A stretch of 64,000 nt of DNA from Jiangella endophytica (GTDB taxonomy: Bacteria > Actinomycetota > Actinomycetes > Jiangellales > Jiangellaceae): assembly GCF_003427025.1 (NCBI RefSeq), contig NZ_QVAI01000022.1:62001-126000 (forward strand), written 5' to 3'. Position numbers and translations under genes: made by a program. Of the stretch, positions 23,828 to 31,671 are shown piece by piece (position 1 is the stretch's first letter; the number at the start of each line of letters is the position of its first letter). The notes beneath the pieces are model-generated. The model did not search any database. It saw only the letters and a list, made by a program, of their open reading frames with translations, and was not told the DNA's origin.

Positions 23828-24430
23828 TCACCGCGTGCTCAGCGCGTCCCAGCCCGCCATCGTCAGGTCGACCGTTCGCAGCAGGGCCGGGCGGCCGGCG
23901 CCCTCGAGCGCCCGGACCGCAAGCCCCTGCACCTGGGCGTCGTAGTACTGCGCCAGGGTGTCGATGTCGTCCGACGGCAGCGGCTCGCCGGCCGCCTCGG
24001 CGGTGCGTAGTCGCGTGCGCAGCGCGGCCAGCCGGTCGCGCCGGCTGCGCTCGAGGTAGGTCGCGACCGTGGTGTCGGACGGCGGGCAGCTCAGTGTGGC
24101 GCGGGTGAGCAGGCAGCCGCGCGGCCCGCCCCGTTTCGTGAACAGCGCGACGTTCTGGCGCAGCAGCGCCTCGACGCCGCCCCGCGCCGTGGGCGCCTCG
24201 GCCAGCGCCGTGCCGGGCCGGCCGCCGTCGCGCTCCTGGTAGCGGTCGGCCGCCGCGCAGAACAGCGACGCCTTGGAGCCGAACGCCGCGTACAGGCTGG
24301 GGGAGGCGATGCCCAGGGCGTCGGTGAGGTCGGCGATCGAGGTGTCCTGGTAGCCGCGGGTCCAGAACAGCCGCATGGCGCGGTCGAGTGCTGCGTCGCG
24401 GTCGAACCCGCGTGGCCGGCCCCGTCCCAT
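23828..24430 (-). CDS. TetR-family repressor
   Basis: 200 aa from the ATG at 24430, chosen because AAGGAGG precedes it; an upstream in-frame start would add ten residues and lacks a site. GRPRGFDRDAALDRAMRLFWTRGYQDTSIADLTDALGIASPSLYAAFGSKASLF is the classical TetR N-terminal helix-turn-helix, and the C-terminal ligand domain is of the AcrR/YcdC-like type. It diverges from a cupin gene, and the intergenic region carries two copies of a 16-bp operator-like sequence, one before each gene. That is good evidence it represses both itself and the cupin gene, and possibly the downstream oxidase-Rid unit by read-through. Confidence 0.9.
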   Translation of the reverse strand: MGRGRPRGFDRDAALDRAMRLFWTRGYQDTSIADLTDALGIASPSLYAAFGSKASLFCAAADRYQERDGGRPGTALAEAPTARGGVEALLRQNVALFTKRGGPRGCLLTRATLSCPPSDTTVATYLERSRRDRLAALRTRLRTAEAAGEPLPSDDIDTLAQYYDAQVQGLAVRALEGAGRPALLRTVDLTMAGWDALSTR

Positions 24431-24448
24431 CGGGTGGCGCCTCCTTTC

Positions 24449-24464
24449 TGTGTCGATCACTACA
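24449..24464. promoter_or_regulatory. TetR operator copy 1
   Basis: TGTGTCGATCACTACA lies just upstream of the TetR gene's ribosome-binding site. It matches copy 2 at 12 of 16 positions, including the whole block CACTACA. Confidence 0.5.
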
Positions 24465-24472
24465 TTAACCCC

Positions 24473-24503
24473 TTGACGCCGCCTGCCGACGTCGGCTTAT
24501 TCT
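24473..24503 (+). promoter_or_regulatory. promoter of the cupin gene
   Basis: TTGACG (24473-24478) and TTATTC/TATTCT (24497-24503) are spaced 18-19 nt and end against the operator copy at 24503-24518, 30-60 bp before the cupin start. The overlap fits repression by the divergent TetR protein. Confidence 0.5.
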
Positions 24504-24518
24504 GTAGCGACCACTACA
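24503..24518. promoter_or_regulatory. TetR operator copy 2
   Basis: TGTAGCGACCACTACA is an inverted repeat (TGTAG...CTACA) covering the expected transcription start of the cupin gene. Confidence 0.55.
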
Positions 24519-24532
24519 AAAAGGAGTGCGAC

Positions 24533-24928
24533 ATGTCCGGCGTGACCAAGGTGAGCAGCCACGACGACCTCGAGTGGTACCGCCGCTTCGACCAGGACCT
24601 GCGGCTGGCCGACGCGATCGACCAGCGCCACGATGCCGCCATGACGGTCGGCTTCGCCCGCTACGGCGCGGGCGAGTCGAATCCGTGGACGGTCTCGTAC
24701 GACGAGGCGCTGATCGTCACGCGGGGCCGGTTCAGCGTCGAGAGCGGCGGCGCCGTCACCACGGCGACCGCCGGTCAGGTCATCTACCTGCGCGCCGGTA
24801 CCGACCTGGTCTACCGCGCCGACGAGGAGAGCGAGGTGGTCTACGTGTCGCACCCGCACTGGATGGCGGCCACCGAGAGCTCGCCGCACGCCGGCCGGCT
24901 GGCCGAGTTCCAGCCCGTGCCGAGTTGA
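24533..24928 (+). CDS. small cupin protein (EutQ-like)
   Basis: 131 aa from the ATG at 24533 after AAAAAGGAG; upstream codons in the same frame cross the promoter and operator and are not coding. A single beta-barrel is indicated by WTVSYDEALIVTRGRFSVESGG, AGQVIYLRAGTDLVYRADEESEVVYVSHPHW. This resembles the cupin half of ethanolamine-utilisation EutQ proteins and small quorum-type cupins. No other eut gene is present. It is under apparent control of the divergent TetR repressor, so it may bind, isomerise or detoxify the ligand sensed by that repressor. Substrate and activity unknown. Confidence 0.85.
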   Translation: MSGVTKVSSHDDLEWYRRFDQDLRLADAIDQRHDAAMTVGFARYGAGESNPWTVSYDEALIVTRGRFSVESGGAVTTATAGQVIYLRAGTDLVYRADEESEVVYVSHPHWMAATESSPHAGRLAEFQPVPS

Positions 24929-25298
24929 CGGCGGTTGTCGTGAACGTGCGTTCACGCTGCCGGGGCTGAGCCACCTCATCGTCCAGCCCGACGCGGCAGT
25001 TCTCCCGCCCCACGAGGCATGCACGCCTCGTGATGCACCAGAACGCCACATGATGGCCCGTCTCCCTGACGGCTGCTCAGAGCATTGGCGGCAGCGGACC
25101 GCAACCTGCGGCCTCCGGTGACCACCGCCGGCTCCGGCGAGCCCGGGCGCAACCCACCAGTCGACCGGGGTGCGGAACCTCGCTCGGACGCACTCATCCC
25201 GCAGCTTCTTGGGTGTTGTATGTGAGAGCAGTCGCCGTTCGTCGTCATGGTGAGGGCGGCACCAGGCCGCCCGCGACGACCCGCGGAGGGGGATCGAC
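24929..25298. other. 370-bp intergenic region with one strong hairpin
   Basis: No gene could be supported here on either strand; short open frames lack ribosome-binding sites and family resemblance. A perfect 8-bp hairpin (CACGAGGC-atgcac-GCCTCGTG, 25011-25032) lies about 85 bp after the cupin stop and may end its transcript. The last ~80 bp, less GC-rich around 25210-25235, probably hold the promoter of the DGPF/ECF42 pair, but I could not define its elements. Confidence 0.5.
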
Positions 25299-25652
25299 AT
25301 GCAGTATCTGCTGCTGATCTACAGCGAGCCGGCCACGGAGCTGCCGGCTCAGGACCAGATGGACGCCGAGATGGCCGAGTGGTTCGCCTACGACGAGGCC
25401 ATCCGCAAGTCCGGCGTCTACGTCGACGGCAACGCGCTCGAGCCGACGCGCACCGCCACCACGCTGCGCCTGAAGGACGGCGAGCGGGTGGTCACCGACG
25501 GGCCGTTCGCGGAGACCCGGGAGGTGCTCGGCGGCTACTACCTGGTCGACGTGCCCGACCTCGACACCGCGCTCGACTGGGCGGCGCGGTGCCCCGGCGC
25601 GAGGTACGGGTCCATGGAGATCCGGCCGATCACGGTGTTCGACCGGGGCTGA
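25299..25652 (+). CDS. YCII/DGPF-domain protein
   Basis: 117 aa. MQYLLLIYSEP at the start and the motif TDGPFAETREVLGGYYLVDV identify the DGPF (YCII-related) family, a ferredoxin-like dimer of unknown chemistry. It lies 3 bp upstream of an ECF sigma factor of the type known as ECF42, and DGPF genes are the characteristic neighbours and reported targets of ECF42 factors. A standard ribosome-binding site (GGAGGGGG) precedes the ATG. Its reaction is not known. Confidence 0.93.
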   Translation: MQYLLLIYSEPATELPAQDQMDAEMAEWFAYDEAIRKSGVYVDGNALEPTRTATTLRLKDGERVVTDGPFAETREVLGGYYLVDVPDLDTALDWAARCPGARYGSMEIRPITVFDRG

Positions 25653-25655
25653 CGG

Positions 25656-26939
25656 GTGAGCGGGTGGGCGGCCGGCCCCGCCGAGGCGGTCTTCCGTGAG
25701 GAATGGGGCCGGCTGCTCGCCACACTCGTCCGCTGGCTCGGCGACTTCGACCTGGCGGAGGAGGTCGCGGCCGACGCCATCGCCGCCGCCGTCGAACGCT
25801 GGCCGGTCGACGGCGTGCCGGACCGGCCGGGCGCGTGGCTGCTGACGACGGCGCGCCGGCGGGCGGTCGACCTCCTGCGGCGGCGGCAGAACTACGCGGC
25901 CAAGCTGGCGGTGCTCAAGATCGAGGCCGAGCGCGACGAGCTGGCCCGGTTGTCGCAACCGGCGGCCGACGCCGGGCCCGATGTCATCGGCGACGACCGG
26001 CTGCGGCTGTTCTTCACCTGCTGCCACCCCGCGCTGAGCGCCGAGGCGCGGGTCGCCTTGACGCTGCGGTACCTGGCCGGGTTGTCGACGGCGCAGGTGG
26101 CGCGGGCGTTCCTGGTGCCCGAGGGGACGATGTCGCAGCGGCTGGTGCGGGCGAAGCAGAAGATCGGCGCGGCCGGCATCCCGTACCGTGTCCCGTCGGC
26201 GACCGAGCTGCCGGGCCGGCTGCCGGCCGTGCTGAGCGTCGTCTACGTCGTGTTCACCGAGGCCTACGCGGCCAGCAACGGCGCCGCGCTGATCCGCCCC
26301 GAGCTGGCCGACGAGGCGATCCGGCTGGCCCGCATCCTGCACCGGCTGCTCCCGGCCGAACCCGAGGTGACGGGCCTGCTCGCGCTGCTCCTCCTCGTCG
26401 ACGCCCGCCGCGAGGCCCGCGTGGACGCCGCCGGTGATCTCGTGCTGCTGGAGGACCAGGACCGGACGCTCTGGGACGACGCCAGGATCGCCGAGGGCGC
26501 CGCCCTGGTCCTCGACGCGCTGCGGCGCCGGCCGCCCGGCCCCTACGCACTGCAGGCCGCCATCGCCGCCGTCCACGACGAAGCCCCCTCGGCCGGCGCG
26601 ACCGACTGGAAGCAGATCGTCGGCCTGTACGACGTGCTGCGCGCGACCGCGCCGTCCCCGGTCGTCGACCTCAACCGCGCCGTCGCCATCGCGATGGCCC
26701 ATGGCCCGGCGGCCGGCCTCGCCCTGCTGGACGACCTGGCGGCGGCGGGCACGCTCGACCGCTTCCATCCGCTGCACGCCGCCCGCGGCCGGCTGCTGGA
26801 CCGGCTGGACCGTCCGGCGGAGGCGGTCGGGGCGTACCGGCGCGCGATCGGCCTCTGTGGCAACGACGCGGAACGGGCCTTCCTGCTGCGCTGCCTCACC
26901 GCCGCCGAGCAGCGCGCCGCCCCGCCCCGCGCCCGCTGA
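25656..26939 (+). CDS. ECF RNA polymerase sigma factor, ECF42 type, with C-terminal extension
   Basis: 427 aa with GTG start. Residues ~8-80 are sigma region 2 (FDLAEEVAADAIAAAVERWP, PGAWLLTTARRRAVDLLRRR), ~105-165 region 4 (LRLFFTCCHPALSAEARVALTLRYLAGLSTAQVARAFLVPEGTMSQRLVRAKQKI). About 240 further residues form a helical, TPR-like domain (LHRLLPAEPEVTGLLALLLL, WKQIVGLYDVL, ALLDDLAAAGTL). ECF42 proteins lack a classical anti-sigma factor, and the C-terminal extension is thought to control them. Adjacent DGPF gene, same operon. The stimulus is unknown. Confidence 0.92.
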   Translation: MSGWAAGPAEAVFREEWGRLLATLVRWLGDFDLAEEVAADAIAAAVERWPVDGVPDRPGAWLLTTARRRAVDLLRRRQNYAAKLAVLKIEAERDELARLSQPAADAGPDVIGDDRLRLFFTCCHPALSAEARVALTLRYLAGLSTAQVARAFLVPEGTMSQRLVRAKQKIGAAGIPYRVPSATELPGRLPAVLSVVYVVFTEAYAASNGAALIRPELADEAIRLARILHRLLPAEPEVTGLLALLLLVDARREARVDAAGDLVLLEDQDRTLWDDARIAEGAALVLDALRRRPPGPYALQAAIAAVHDEAPSAGATDWKQIVGLYDVLRATAPSPVVDLNRAVAIAMAHGPAAGLALLDDLAAAGTLDRFHPLHAARGRLLDRLDRPAEAVGAYRRAIGLCGNDAERAFLLRCLTAAEQRAAPPRAR

Positions 26940-26948
26940 GCCGGCGTG

Positions 26949-27623
26949 TCACGCCGAGGGGCCGGGAGCGTCGACGAGCTGCCAGCGGCCACCGTCGCGG
27001 CCTTCGCGGCGCCGGCGCAGCCAGCGGTCGCCGAGCACACCGGCGACGACGCCGCCGGCCACCGCCGGCAGCACCCAGGTCGCCGCGTCGAGCGCGCCGC
27101 CGTCGGCCGGTGGCGTCGCCGCGGCGGCGACCTGGCCGGCCGCCTCGTCCGGCTCCTCCGCGACCGGCCGGGCCCCGGTCCGCCCCATCAGCCCCAGTTC
27201 GGCCAGGAGGTCCGCGAGCGCCTCCGGGTCGCCGGGCCGGTGCCAGACGCCCTCGTCGTCGAACGCGATCGGCCCGGCGCCCATCGACTGCGTCGTGTGC
27301 ACCCACTCCGGCAGACCCTCGCCGTCCAGCGTGATGCGGTCGACTCGCCACGGCTGCACGTCGTGGACCAGCCAGGTGACGACGATCTGGTCGCCGCCGA
27401 TGCCGGGCGGCGCGCCCGCGCGGCCCGTTTCGGCCCGCGGCTCGAGGCCGACCTGCGACATGAGCGTCGTGTACGCCTCGTTCGTCGCGTACAGGGACGC
27501 GGTCCGGCCGGTGGCCGGCGACACCACCAGCACGCTGGTGGGTCCGCCGGCCGACGCGGGCGCGGAGGCGAACAGGACGGCGCCGAGGGTGAGGACGACG
27601 GCGGCCAGACGAGCGATGCGCAT
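26949..27623 (-). CDS. secreted, C-terminally anchored protein of unknown function in an ECF sigma operon
   Basis: 224 aa. The N-terminal signal peptide MRIARLAAVVLTLGAVLFASAPASAGG is followed by an extracytoplasmic domain (LVVSPATGRTASLYATNEAY, QIVVTWLVHDVQPWRVDRI, GVWHRPGDPEALADLLAELG). A single C-terminal membrane helix (about 180-198, TWVLPAVAGGVVAGVLG) and a short arginine-rich tail end the protein. I recognise no named domain. It is the last gene of a three-gene unit after an ECF sigma factor and a membrane protein resembling an anti-sigma factor (49 bp gap), so it is likely part of the signal or response at the envelope. Confidence 0.75.
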   Translation of the reverse strand: MRIARLAAVVLTLGAVLFASAPASAGGPTSVLVVSPATGRTASLYATNEAYTTLMSQVGLEPRAETGRAGAPPGIGGDQIVVTWLVHDVQPWRVDRITLDGEGLPEWVHTTQSMGAGPIAFDDEGVWHRPGDPEALADLLAELGLMGRTGARPVAEEPDEAAGQVAAAATPPADGGALDAATWVLPAVAGGVVAGVLGDRWLRRRREGRDGGRWQLVDAPGPSA

Positions 27624-27672
27624 GACGGCTCCAGCTGGTGGGTGGTCGTTGCCTCGTCTACACCGGCCGGGC

Positions 27673-28413
27673 TCAGCCGGTTCCCAGCGCCGACGCGGCG
27701 ATCTCGACGGCGCGGTCGCGGCCGGCGGCGCCCTCCAGCCGGAAGGTCACGCCGTCGTCGACCCACACCAGCGTCGGCCCGGCGACGCGCGCCGACTCCG
27801 TCCGCTCGGTGCCGTCGGGCGCCAGCAGGACGAGGTCGTGCGGCGTGCCGAACCACCAGGCGTCGCGGCCTTCGACGGTGAGCATGGTCGCCGTCGAGCC
27901 GAGCACCGCCGTCTTGACGTACAGCGGCGACAGCGGGTCCGCCACCTGGTCCAGCCGGACCGTCCCGGCGCCGGAGCCCCAGGTCAGCGACAGCACGCGG
28001 TGGTCGGCCGACGCCTCGACGCCGTCGGGCGGGCCGAGCACGGGCGGCACGACGGGCGTCAGCCCGGTCAGCTCGGCGGCCGCGTCGAGCGAGAGTCCCG
28101 CGGGCGCCTCCGGCGGCGCCGACGCCGACGGCTGCGAGGGTCCGGGCCGGACGGCGACCGCGCCGATCCCGAGCCACTCGCCGACGGCGGCCCGCACCGG
28201 CGGCGTCAGCCCGAGCGCCACCAGCACCGCGACCACGACGACCGCCAGCCGGCGACCTCGCGGCCGCCACGGAGCGCGGGCGGGTTCCGGAGTGGTCCGC
28301 AGCCGATCCAGCACCGCGGTCGCGACGTCGGCCGGCGCGGGCGCGGAGTCGTCCAGCGCCGAGCCGAGCGAACGGCCGAGGGTGCGCAGCTCGCGGTCGA
28401 GGGCGTCATCCAT
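27673..28413 (-). CDS. membrane protein, probable anti-sigma factor for the adjacent ECF sigma
   Basis: 246 aa. The first ~52 residues are cytoplasmic and helical (DDALDRELRTLGRSLGSAL, ADVATAVLDRLRTT), then one membrane helix (~53-72, RLAVVVVAVLVALGLTPPVRA) and a ~170-aa external beta-rich domain (LTWGSGAGTVRLDQVADP, AWWFGTPHDLVLLAPDGTER). Its start overlaps the ECF gene's stop by 8 nt, the standard layout of a sigma/anti-sigma pair. There is no zinc-binding HxxxCxxC motif, so if it is an anti-sigma factor it is not of the ZAS type. The external domain would sense the envelope signal (inference). Confidence 0.7.
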   Translation of the reverse strand: MDDALDRELRTLGRSLGSALDDSAPAPADVATAVLDRLRTTPEPARAPWRPRGRRLAVVVVAVLVALGLTPPVRAAVGEWLGIGAVAVRPGPSQPSASAPPEAPAGLSLDAAAELTGLTPVVPPVLGPPDGVEASADHRVLSLTWGSGAGTVRLDQVADPLSPLYVKTAVLGSTATMLTVEGRDAWWFGTPHDLVLLAPDGTERTESARVAGPTLVWVDDGVTFRLEGAAGRDRAVEIAASALGTG

Positions 28414-29017
28414 GGTCCACCTCCTGGGCCTGCGTGGGCGCCAGCTGGGTCCGCAGCCGGCGCAGCGCCCGGTGCAGCCGCGACTTCACCGTGCCGCGCG
28501 GCCAGCCGAGCACCGTCGCCGTCTCCTCCTCGTCGAGGTCGAGCAGGTACCGGCAGACGACGACCCGCCGCTGCGGCTCGGGCAGCACCCGCAGCGCGGC
28601 CAGCAACTCCGCGCGCCGCTCCGTCGTCAGTGCCGTCGCCGCGGGGTCGTCGGCGGCGACGGCCGCCGCTGCCCCGTCGAGGACGAACGAGCGGTCCGCC
28701 GCCGCCCGGTACCGGCGGGCCGCCCGGGTGGCGTTGCGGGCCTCGTTGAGCACGATCCGCAGCAGCCACGGCCGGAACGGCGCGCCGTCGCGGAACGTGG
28801 CGATGGTCCGGTACGCCTTGACGAACGCCAGTTGGACGACGTCGTCCGCGTCGGGCCCGGCACCGGCCAGGACGGCGAGCCGGCGGGCGTCGGCGGCGTG
28901 CCGGCGCACGAGGACGGCGTACGCGTCGGCGTCCCCGGCGCGCACGCGGGCGATGGCGTCCTGCTCGGTCTGGTCGGCGATGGGTCGGTCCCCGTCCGTC
29001 GTCGTTCTGCCGTTCAT
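28406..29017 (-). CDS. ECF-family RNA polymerase sigma factor
   Basis: 203 aa. Region 2 is at ~20-90 (AIARVRAGDADAYAVLVRRHA, DADDVVQLAFVKAYRTIATF, FRPWLLRIVLNEARN), region 4 at ~130-190 (RRAELLAALRVLPEPQRRVVVCRYLLDLDEEETATVLGWPRGTVKSRLHRALRRLR). It directs RNA polymerase to stress or envelope promoters. It is translated with overlap into the membrane protein behind it and shares a 46-bp divergent gap with purC, so its promoter must lie at or inside that gap. The start at 29017 lacks a clear Shine-Dalgarno, and leaderless translation is possible. Confidence 0.92.
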   Translation of the reverse strand: MNGRTTTDGDRPIADQTEQDAIARVRAGDADAYAVLVRRHAADARRLAVLAGAGPDADDVVQLAFVKAYRTIATFRDGAPFRPWLLRIVLNEARNATRAARRYRAAADRSFVLDGAAAAVAADDPAATALTTERRAELLAALRVLPEPQRRVVVCRYLLDLDEEETATVLGWPRGTVKSRLHRALRRLRTQLAPTQAQEVDHG

Positions 29018-29063
29018 ACACCGCGCGGGCCGCCGGGGTTCCCGGCTGTGCTAGAACGGCGCC

Positions 29064-29906
29064 GTGCAGCTACTTCACAAGGGCAAGGTCCGCGACGTCT
29101 ACTCCGACCGGCCGGGCGAGGTGATCCTCGTGGCGTCGGACCGCGTCTCGGTCTACGACGTCGTGCTGCCGACGCCGATCCCCGACAAGGGGAAGGTGCT
29201 GACGTCGCTCTCGCTCTGGTGGTTCGACCAGCTCGCCGACATCGTCCCCAACCACGTCATCTCCGCCGACGACGTGCCGGACGAGTGGCGCGGCCGGGCC
29301 ATCCGCTGCCGTCAGGTCGAGATCGTCCCGGTCGAGTGCGTCGCCCGCGGCTACCTGGCCGGGTCCGGCTGGACGTCGTACCAGGAGTCCGGAGCCGTGT
29401 CCGGGGTCGAGCTGCCGCCGGGGCTGGTCGAGGGCGACCGGCTGCCGGAGCCGATCTTCACCCCCACCACGAAGACGCCGCCGGAGCTCGGCCACGACGA
29501 GCCCATGACCTACGCCGAGGTCGGCGCGCAGGTCGGCGAGTCGCTGGCGGCGCGGCTGCGCGACACCACGCTGACGCTGTACCGGCGGGCGGCCGAGCTC
29601 ATGGAGCAGCGCGGCGTCCTGCTCGTCGACACCAAGGTCGAGTTCGGTCTGGCGCCCGACGGCACCCTGCTGCTGGCCGACGAGGTCATCACGCCCGACT
29701 CGTCCCGCTTCTGGCAGGCGTCGCAGTGGGCCCCCGGCCGACGCCAGGTCTCCTACGACAAGCAGGTCGTGCGCGACTGGGCGCAGGACCTCGGCACCTG
29801 GGACAAGACCCCGCCCGGCCCGGCCGTCCCCGCCGACGTCGTCGAGAAGACCCGCGGCGTCTACATCGAGATGTACGAGCGCATCACCGGCCGCGCCTGG
29901 GCGTAG
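29064..29906 (+). CDS. purC: phosphoribosylaminoimidazole-succinocarboxamide synthase (SAICAR synthase)
   Basis: 280 aa with GTG start. LLHKGKVRDVY, VASDRVSVYDVVLPTPIPDKG, EIVPVECVARGYLAGSGW, IFTPTTK, LVDTKVEFGL and DEVITPDSSRFW are the family's signature segments for ATP, CAIR and aspartate binding. The enzyme makes SAICAR in de novo purine synthesis. It is a housekeeping gene standing alone between regulatory and accessory genes; no other pur gene is in the window. The stop is 3 bp from the convergent AlkD-like gene. Confidence 0.97.
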   Translation: MQLLHKGKVRDVYSDRPGEVILVASDRVSVYDVVLPTPIPDKGKVLTSLSLWWFDQLADIVPNHVISADDVPDEWRGRAIRCRQVEIVPVECVARGYLAGSGWTSYQESGAVSGVELPPGLVEGDRLPEPIFTPTTKTPPELGHDEPMTYAEVGAQVGESLAARLRDTTLTLYRRAAELMEQRGVLLVDTKVEFGLAPDGTLLLADEVITPDSSRFWQASQWAPGRRQVSYDKQVVRDWAQDLGTWDKTPPGPAVPADVVEKTRGVYIEMYERITGRAWA

Positions 29907-29909
29907 CCC

Positions 29910-30611
29910 CTAGCGCAGCGACCGGTAGTGCTCGCGCCGGTCCGGCTCGAGGTGCTCGACGGCGTAGCGGAGCATGACGCGCGGCATGGCGGCGGCGTGG
30001 CGGTCGAGGAAGGCGAGCAGCCGGTCGCGGTCCTTGTCGCCGGCCGCCCGCAACCAGCCGCCGGCCGCCTTGTGGACGAGGTCCTCGGGGTCGTCCAGCA
30101 GCAGCTCGGCAATGGCGAACGTGTCGTCGACGTCGCCGTTCCTGATGAAGTGGGCGGTTGCCGCGATGGCCGTCCGCCGCTCCCAGCGGTTCTCCGACCG
30201 GGCCAGCTCGTACAGCACGTCGCGCGGCCGGTCGGCCAGGTAGCCGCCGACGACGTACGGCGCCGCGAGGTCGACCAGGTCCCAGTTGTCGATGCGGTCG
30301 TGGCGGCGCAGGTACAGCTCGTACAGCTCGCGGCGCCGGTCGTCCGGGGTGCGCTTGCGGCGGGCCTGCTTGTCCATGACGCTCAGCGCGCCGGCGCGCA
30401 GCTCGTGGACGTCGGACTCCAGCAGCCGTTCCAGCTCTGCCGGCGGGAGCTCGATGAACTCCTTGGCCAGCGCGAACACCGTCCCCATACGCACGCCCAG
30501 GAACACGCCGCTGGTGCCGTCCTTGAAGTAGCGCTGGATCTTGAGCAGTTCGTCGTCGGACTGGTGCTCGCGCAGCCGCCGTTCGAACTCACCGGCGTCG
30601 ATGTCGGCCAT
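29910..30611 (-). CDS. AlkD-family DNA alkylation repair protein
   Basis: 233 aa. The HEAT-like repeat glycosylase family is recognised by LLKIQRYFKDGTSGVFLGVRMG, ALSVMDKQARRK, IDNWDLVDLAAPYVVG and AAGGWLRAAG. The tryptophan and aspartate in DNWDLVD are the residues AlkD-type enzymes use on the damaged base. Expected role is excision of N3- or N7-alkylated purines in the cytoplasm. The ATG at 30611 has no strong ribosome-binding site. Convergent with purC; not part of an evident operon. Confidence 0.9.
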   Translation of the reverse strand: MADIDAGEFERRLREHQSDDELLKIQRYFKDGTSGVFLGVRMGTVFALAKEFIELPPAELERLLESDVHELRAGALSVMDKQARRKRTPDDRRRELYELYLRRHDRIDNWDLVDLAAPYVVGGYLADRPRDVLYELARSENRWERRTAIAATAHFIRNGDVDDTFAIAELLLDDPEDLVHKAAGGWLRAAGDKDRDRLLAFLDRHAAAMPRVMLRYAVEHLEPDRREHYRSLR

Positions 30612-30636
30612 GGCGCATCGTAACCGTGCGCGCCGG

Positions 30637-31671
30637 TCAGCCCAGCGCGGCGGGGTTGACCAGGCCCGGCGGCCGGTCGCCGGACAGGAAGGCCGACACG
30701 GCGGCGGCGCCCAGCTCGGCGGCGCGGTGCGCGGTCTGCCGTGTCGCTCCGGCGAGATGCGGCGTCATGACCACGCGGTCCGAGCGCAGCAACGGCCAGT
30801 CCGCGGGCGGCGGCTCGGCCGGGAAGACGTCGAAGCCGGCGCCGGCCAGGTGGCCGCTGTCCAGCGCCGCCGCCAGGGCGTCGTAGTCGACGAGGCCGCC
30901 ACGGGCGGAGTTGACGAGGTAGCCGCCGGGCCGCATCGCCGCCAGCGCGGCCGCGTCGATCATCCGGGTGGTCTCGGGCGTGAGCCGCGCGTGCAGGCTG
31001 ACGACGTCGCTGCGCGACAGCAGCTCGTCGAGGCCGACCAGCGCGACCCCGTCAGGCAACGAACCGGGCTCCGCGAACGGGTCGCTGACCAGCACGTTCG
31101 CGTCGAACGCTTGCAGCATGCGGGCCACTCGCCGGCCGATCGCGCCGTACCCGACCAGCCCGACCGTCGACCCGCCCAGCTCCAGCCCGCACTCGTCGTA
31201 CGCGTAGAGGTCGCTGCGCCACTCGCCGGCCGCGACCGTGCCGTGGATGCGCGGGATGGCCCGCACAGTGCTCAGGATCAGCGTCAGCGCGTGTTCGGCG
31301 GCGGCGACGGCGTTGCGGCCCGGGGTGTTGCAGACCAGCACCCCGCGCTCGGTGCACGCGTCGACGTTGACGTTCACCGGCCCGCCGCGGGTGCACACGA
31401 CCAGCCGCAACGACGGCGCCGCGGCCAGCACGCGCGCCGTCACCGGCGCCATCTGCGTGACGATCACCTCGGCGTCGCCGGCCAGCGCGACCAGCTCGTC
31501 CTCGACGTCGGAGGCCTCGTCGACCTCGGCGACCGGGCCGAACGGGACGAGCGGCCAGGGCAGCTCGAGCGTCCGGACGTCCAGGTCCGCTCCGCCGGCG
31601 GCCGTGCGCAGCCGATCGGCCAGCAGGTCGTTGCGGACGAAGTGATCCCCGGCCAGCAGGATCCGGCTCAT
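30637..31671 (-). CDS. NAD-dependent D-2-hydroxyacid dehydrogenase family protein
   Basis: 344 aa from the ATG at 31671, which follows GGAAGGGA and overlaps the kinase stop by 4 nt. VGLVGYGAIGRRVARM is the Rossmann dinucleotide site, VNSARGGLVD holds the catalytic arginine, and VMTPHLAGAT holds the catalytic histidine. The family reduces 2-oxo acids or oxidises D-2-hydroxy acids (phosphoglycerate, glycerate, lactate). It is the last gene of a five-gene operon with two FGGY kinases, so it probably acts on a sugar-acid or glycerate-type intermediate (inference). Length and residues are normal. Confidence 0.9.
   Translation of the reverse strand: MSRILLAGDHFVRNDLLADRLRTAAGGADLDVRTLELPWPLVPFGPVAEVDEASDVEDELVALAGDAEVIVTQMAPVTARVLAAAPSLRLVVCTRGGPVNVNVDACTERGVLVCNTPGRNAVAAAEHALTLILSTVRAIPRIHGTVAAGEWRSDLYAYDECGLELGGSTVGLVGYGAIGRRVARMLQAFDANVLVSDPFAEPGSLPDGVALVGLDELLSRSDVVSLHARLTPETTRMIDAAALAAMRPGGYLVNSARGGLVDYDALAAALDSGHLAGAGFDVFPAEPPPADWPLLRSDRVVMTPHLAGATRQTAHRAAELGAAAVSAFLSGDRPPGLVNPAALG

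Noticed and set aside
24976-25248. 90-codon minus-strand frame between the cupin and DGPF genes
   Set aside because: No ribosome-binding site, no recognisable family and biased toward serine, glycine and arginine; not supported.
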